A stretch of 64,000 nt of DNA. Source: CATQHD01 sp965202675. Its GTDB lineage: Bacteria > Actinomycetota > Acidimicrobiia > Spongiisociales > Spongiisociaceae. Positions 25,001-31,000 of this stretch are shown here, in pieces. The notes under the pieces are model-generated. The model had not been told where the DNA came from. It saw only the letters and a program-made list of their open reading frames with translations, and did no database searches. Position 1 is the first letter of the stretch. The number at the start of each line of letters is the position of its first letter. The stretch is from assembly GCA_965202675.1 (NCBI GenBank), contig OZ241842.1:1674001-1738000 (forward strand), written 5' to 3'. Both the position numbers and the translations under genes were made by a program.

Positions 25001-28000
25001 CGGTAACCGCAACCGTCTGACCGGACCCGCCCTCGGACACCCGGGTTCGGTCGACGGCGAGGAGGATCGCCTTGGAGGCGCCGTCGTCGGTGATGGTCAC
25101 CACCGCGCGGGACACCGCCGCCGGCCCCGTCGGAAGCGAAGCCGCGCCCGAAGGGCTCAAAACCAGCAGCGTCTCATCCGGGTCGCTCACGCCGTCGGCC
25201 GCCGCGGTCAGCTTGAAAACCCCTTCGCCGGAGGTCATCCCCGCCGGGATGGTTACCGCGAAGTCCTCGACGGCGCCGAAGTCGCCCGGCCCGGCCGTCC
25301 CGGCCGCAACCGACACCGGCACCGACACGGCGGAGGCGGGCAGAGCGGGTTGCCCGGCCCCGCCGAAACCGGTCAGCGCGGCCGTTACGGTTACGTCGGT
25401 CTCGCCCGCGCCCTCGGTCACGGCGGTCGGGTTGACGCTCAGGACGATGCGGCTGTCTCCGTCCAGGATGGTCAGGTCGGCGCCGAACACCAGCCTTCCG
25501 GCGGACGTTCCGGACAGGCTCAGGGTCTCCGGCCCCTCGAACCCGGCGTCGTCCGCCGCGGTGATCGAGGCGCTTGCCGACCCCGACCGGCGGCCGGCGG
25601 GGATGGCCGCGGTGAAGTCGTCGACGGCGGTGAAGTCGGCCGCCTGGGCCGTTCCCGCCGCAACCGACACCGTTACCGCGGCGGCGCCGGCGGGCAGGTC
25701 GGGCTGCCCCTCCCCTCCGTAACCGACCCACTCGGCGGTAACGGTCACCTCCCTGCTCGATCCTTCCGGGACGCCCGCCGGGGAGACCCGCAGATCGATC
25801 CCGCGGCGGCAGACGCTCACGTCCCCGGACGTGTAACCGGGCGCAACAACCCCCGGCCCCAACCCGGACGGCAGGGTCCCTGTCAGCCCGTTGCCGCAGA
25901 AACCGAACTCGGCCAGAGACGAGAGCGACCCCAGCCCGGACGGGATGGTTCCTGTCAGCAGGTTGCCGCTCACATCCAGAGCGGTCAGCGCGGTCAGGCC
26001 GCCCAGGCCGGACGGGATGGTTCCGGTCAGCAGGTTGTTGCTCACATCCAGGGCGGTCAGCGCGGTCAGGCCGGTAAGCCCCGTCACCGCCGACAGCCGG
26101 CCGCCGAGCCGGTTGCCGCCCAGATCCAGGCTGGTCAGAGCCGACAGACCCGTCAACGACGGAACCGACCCCGACAAACGATTCCCGCCCAGATCCAAAC
26201 TCGTCAAAGCAGACAGACCCGCCAACCCGGAAGGAATAGAACCACTCAACCGATTCCCGCCCAGATCCAAACTCGTCAAAGCACTCAAACCCGTCAACCC
26301 GGAAGGAATAGAACCACTCAACCGGTTGCCGCCCAGGTCCAGGCTGGTCAGAGCCGACAGACCCGTCAACGACGGAACCGACCCCGACAAACGATTCCCG
26401 CCCAGATCCAGACTCGTCAAAGCAGACAGGCCCGTCAACCCGGAAGGAATGGAACCGCTCAACCGGTTGCCGCCCAGGTCCAGCGCCGTCAGCTCGGCCA
26501 GGTCGGCCAGCTCGGCGGGGAGGGTTCCCGCGATTCCGCCGGACAGGGTCAGCCCGGTTACCCGTTCCGCCGAGGTGCGGGAGCTCACCGCAACCGTCAC
26601 CCCCGGCCAGGCGCTCACCAGCCCGGCGCCCCAGGACCGCAGGGGGTGCCCGGCGGCCAGGCCCGCGTTGTCCGGATTGGCAAGCCAGTGATTGCGCACC
26701 GCCACCAGCTCCTCGCAATCGGAGACCAGGGCGGAGGTCGAATCTGCCACCCAGGTGCCGTCCGAACACCGCCCGGCGGCGAGGGCCGAGGCCGCCGAGT
26801 CGTTCCCGGCGATGGTCACCGCGGTCGGGGCAACGGTGCGGTAGGCCGCCGTCCCGGTGATGCTCACCGACTCCGCCCCTTCGGAGAGGGCGTCGTCGTT
26901 CACCACCAGGTCGAAGGAGGCGGTTCCGCTTCGGCCGCCGGCGGGGATGGTGATCCGGAACGGATCGGGGCGGGAGGCGGTGAAGTCCTTGCCGGCGCCT
27001 TCCTCGGCTCGGCCGGCGCCGGCGCCGCCCGCCGCCCTCAGATCCACGATGAGCCCGCCCGCCGGGGCGGTTTCACCCGCGGGCAGGGCGGCGGTGATGG
27101 TGACGGCGACCCGCCCGGCGCCCTCTTCCACCGTCTGCGGGTCGGCGGTCAGGGCGACGGCGGAGTCGTCGTCGTAGATGGTGAGCGGAGCGGCGACCAC
27201 GTTGAAGGTGGGGGCCGAACCGGAGAAAACCACCGATTCGGTCCCTTCCCGGCTGCGGTCGTCGACCGGTGTGAGGGTCAGTTCTATCGAGGCGCGGCGC
27301 ATCCCCGCCGGGATGGTCAGGGTGAAGGGGCCGGCCCCGCCGTCGGCGTCTGCCAGGGTGTAATCCCGCCCGGCCGCCGCCGTGCTCCCGGCCGTGGACA
27401 GGGCCACCGCCACGTCGGTGCGCAGCCGGCTCACGCTCTCCCGCAGAGCGGCGGTGACCGTGACCCCGGTCGGGCCGCCGTCCTCCGAAACCGCCAAACG
27501 GTTCAGGGAAAGCACGATGTCCTCGGCGTCGTCGTCCACGATCGTCACCGCCGGCTGGCCGGGCCTGCTCACCGAAACGACGCCGGTGCGGGTGTAGGTG
27601 TAGGCCGGGGAGGACACGACGAAGTAGTCCGCCGCCGCCACCGTCAGCTTCTCGTTGCCCTCGGCCACCCGGTCGTCCGTCACCGTCAGGTCGAAGGCCG
27701 CCGACCCGCGGGCGGCGCCGGCGGGGATGGTGATGGTGAAAGCGTCCGGCGAAGCCGCGAAGTCGGCGCTGCCGGCGGTGTCCGCGGTTACCGACACCGG
27801 AATCTGCATCGGCGTCTCCCGGGCTTCCGAGACGGCTGCCGTTACCTTTATCTCGGTCGTCCTGCGGTTTTCGCTCACCCGGTGGGGGTCGACCGACAGT
27901 TCGATCCGATTGTCGTCGTCGGTGATGACGACCGTCTGCGCGGCGGCGGTCAGGCCGGGCGCCGAGACCGCCGCGACGATGGTCTCGTCCCCTTCCGGCA

Positions 28001-31000
28001 GGTCGTCGTCTACGAGGGTGAGGCGCAGGGAACCGTTCACGGTGCGGGTGTTGGCGGGGAGGGTCACCTCCGTGATGGCCGCCGGGGTGAAATCGGCCGG
28101 CGCGGAAGCCGTCCCGCCCGACAGCGACACCTCCAATGCGGTTTCCTCGGCCGGGGGGGTTACCCCGGCGGGCAGCCCCGCCGTGTAGTTCAGGACGACC
28201 GCCCCCGCGCCCTCGGCCAGCGTCGTCTGGGACAGGGTGAGGGCCAGGACGTTGTCGTTGTCGACGATGATTACATCGGCTGCGTTGACCGCGAACCCCG
28301 TCAGGCCGCTGTCGGTCTGCGGCGGGACGGCCCCCACGGCCGGGCCGGGGGGCGCGGCGATCTCCCGCCCGATGATCCGCACCCTTTCGTCCCCTTCGAT
28401 GAGGGCGTCGTCGACCACCGCCAGGTCGAACGACCCCGAACCCTTGGTCCCGTTGGCGGGGATGGTGATGTTGAACTTGTTCACCGCTGCGTAATCGCCC
28501 GGAGGAACCGCGTAGCCCGCATAGCCGGCCAACTCGACCTCCACGGTGGTCGGCGCCGTCCGGGCCGCCCCGTCCGCATACTCGGCCGTAACGGTTACGG
28601 AGGTGGTCCCGTCGGCCTCTCCCACCCGCAGCACATCCGCCCGCAGGTTGATGGCGGGTGCGTCCGGATCGGGAACGGCGTCGTCGTCCTCGATGGTGAT
28701 GTAGGAGGCGGCGATGGTGAACCCGGCCGCCGCGCCCGACACCTTGATGGTCTCGTCGTCGGCGTCGGGGTCGGCGGCGGTGGTGAGGGTGAACTCCTTG
28801 GCGGCCGGGGCGGAGGCGGAGGTGAACGGCGCATCGGCGGAGGCGGCGATGGTTACATCGGCGGAGACCGGGGTGAAATCGCCCGCCTCCGCCGAGCCCC
28901 CGTCGTCGGTTCCGTCCGCCGACAGGGACACCGTGACGACGGTGTCGCTCGTTATGGGGTCCGCCCCCGCCGGGAGGGACACCGAGGCGGTCATCGCCGC
29001 GGCGGTGTTTTCCGGCACCCGGGCGGGGGAAACCGTTAGTACCAGCGAAGCGGGCAGGGGGTCGGGGGTGGGCGCCGCGTCGTTGTCGATGATCGACACC
29101 GCAGCCGGAGCGGAACGGTAGTTGGCAACCGCCGTGAAGGTGTCGGCCTCTACGGTGCCGGTGCCGGTCGGGTCGTTCGGATCGCCCTGATCCTGATCCC
29201 GCAGCGAAACCGAAAGCACTCCCAGGCTGATCTGCTCGCCCGCCTCGGCCTCGGAGTCGTCGAAAACGGTCAGGGTGAAGGACGCCGAGCCGCTCCGGGA
29301 ACCCGCCTCTATCTCGATGTCGAAATCGGCGACCGTTTTGTAATCGGCCCCCGCCGCCTCGGCGTCCGCCCCCGCCGCCGCCGACCCCGACAACGCCCCG
29401 ACCCGCACCTTCAGATCCCGGACGGGTGCGTCGGCCCCCGCGGGCAGGGCGGCGGTTACCAGGACGGTTGCGGGGGCATCGCCCTCGGCGGCTTCGGCCG
29501 GGGAGGCGGTGAGCGTGATCAGGTTGTCGTCGTCGATGACGGCCAGGTAGGCCGGGTAGACATCCAACCCGGGCGTTGTTCCCCGCACGGTTATCCGCCT
29601 GGGGCCTTCGGGCGCGGAATTGTCGACGGGGGTGAACGTGAACTCGGCCGAACCGGAGCGGAGGTTGGCCGGGATGGTTACCGTGAACGGCTCGACGGCG
29701 GTAAAGACGCCGCTTTCGCCCTCCAGGCCGACCGTTATGTCTGCGGCGGTGGTGCGGGTGTAACCCTGCGGCCAGGAGGCGGTGACCGTGATGGTCTGCG
29801 CCCCGCCTTCCTCCGCCGCCTCTGCTTTGTCCAGGGAGAGGCTGACCGAGGTGTCGTTGTCGGCAATGGTCAGAACGGCGTCGGAAACCGTGAGCCCGGG
29901 GTCGGAGTTGGCCCCGGCCACGGTCAGGGTCTTGTCGGGGGCGGAGGCGGTGTTGGCGGCGGGGGTGATGCTGAAGACACCGGAGGCGCGATAGTGATAG
30001 GCGGGGATGGTGATGGTGATGCCCGAGGGCGCGGTGTAATCGGTTCCGGACACCGCCGTATCGTCGGACAGCCCCACCGACACCGACACCGGGGTGGCGG
30101 AGGCGCGGCGCTCCCCCGGCGGAAAAGCCGCCGTAACGGTCACCTGAACGGCGCCTGCGTCCTCGTCCACCGAAGCCTTGTCCAGGCTCAGGTCGATGCG
30201 GGAGGGATCGCCGGACACGTCGTCCTCGTCGTCGTCGATCGTCACCGTTGCCCCGGCGACGGACCCGTCGCCCAGCCCGGCGGCCGAACCCGAAATCGAG
30301 ACGGTGCGGTCGGCCGCCTCGTTGGTGAAATCGTCGATCGGGGCCAGGCTGAAAGAGGCCCGGCCGGAGGTATCGCCCTGGGGGATGGTGATGCTCAGAG
30401 CCGAGTCGTCCACCGTTTCGAAATGGGTCCCCTCGGTTGCGCCCGATCCCGCCCCCACATCCAGGTTCACCGTCACCGGGCTCTGCTCGGCGTGATGCAG
30501 GGAGGCGGTTACCGTAATCGTTTCGGCGGCGCCGTCCTCTTCGACCTCATCCGGCGACGCGGCGAGGGTTACATTGTTGTCGTCGTCGAGGACCGTTACC
30601 AGCAGGGAAGTTATCGGACCCGAGTATGAGGAATCAGAATGGGCGGCGGAGATCCGGAACACCTCCGGCCCTTCCACCGCCGTGTCAGCGTTGAGGGTCA
30701 CCTGAAGCGATCCGGTCTTCTTGGCGCCGGCGGCCTCGGTCCCGTCCAGGGCAATAGACCCTTGACTGACGGTGTAATCATTGCCGACGCCGCCGGTCAC
30801 CGCCGGCAGGGAGGAAAGCGCGCCGCCGCCCGGATATACGCGAAGGCTCAGGCTGCCGACCGGGACCCCGCCCGGCAGTTCGGCCTCGATTTCTATGGTA
30901 TGGACGGCGTTGGCGTCCGAAGGCTCCTCCAGGGAGGCCTGCGAGCTGTCCACGAGCCGGAGGGTTATCCCGCCCGACTGCGCCTCCGCCGGCAGGCGGG

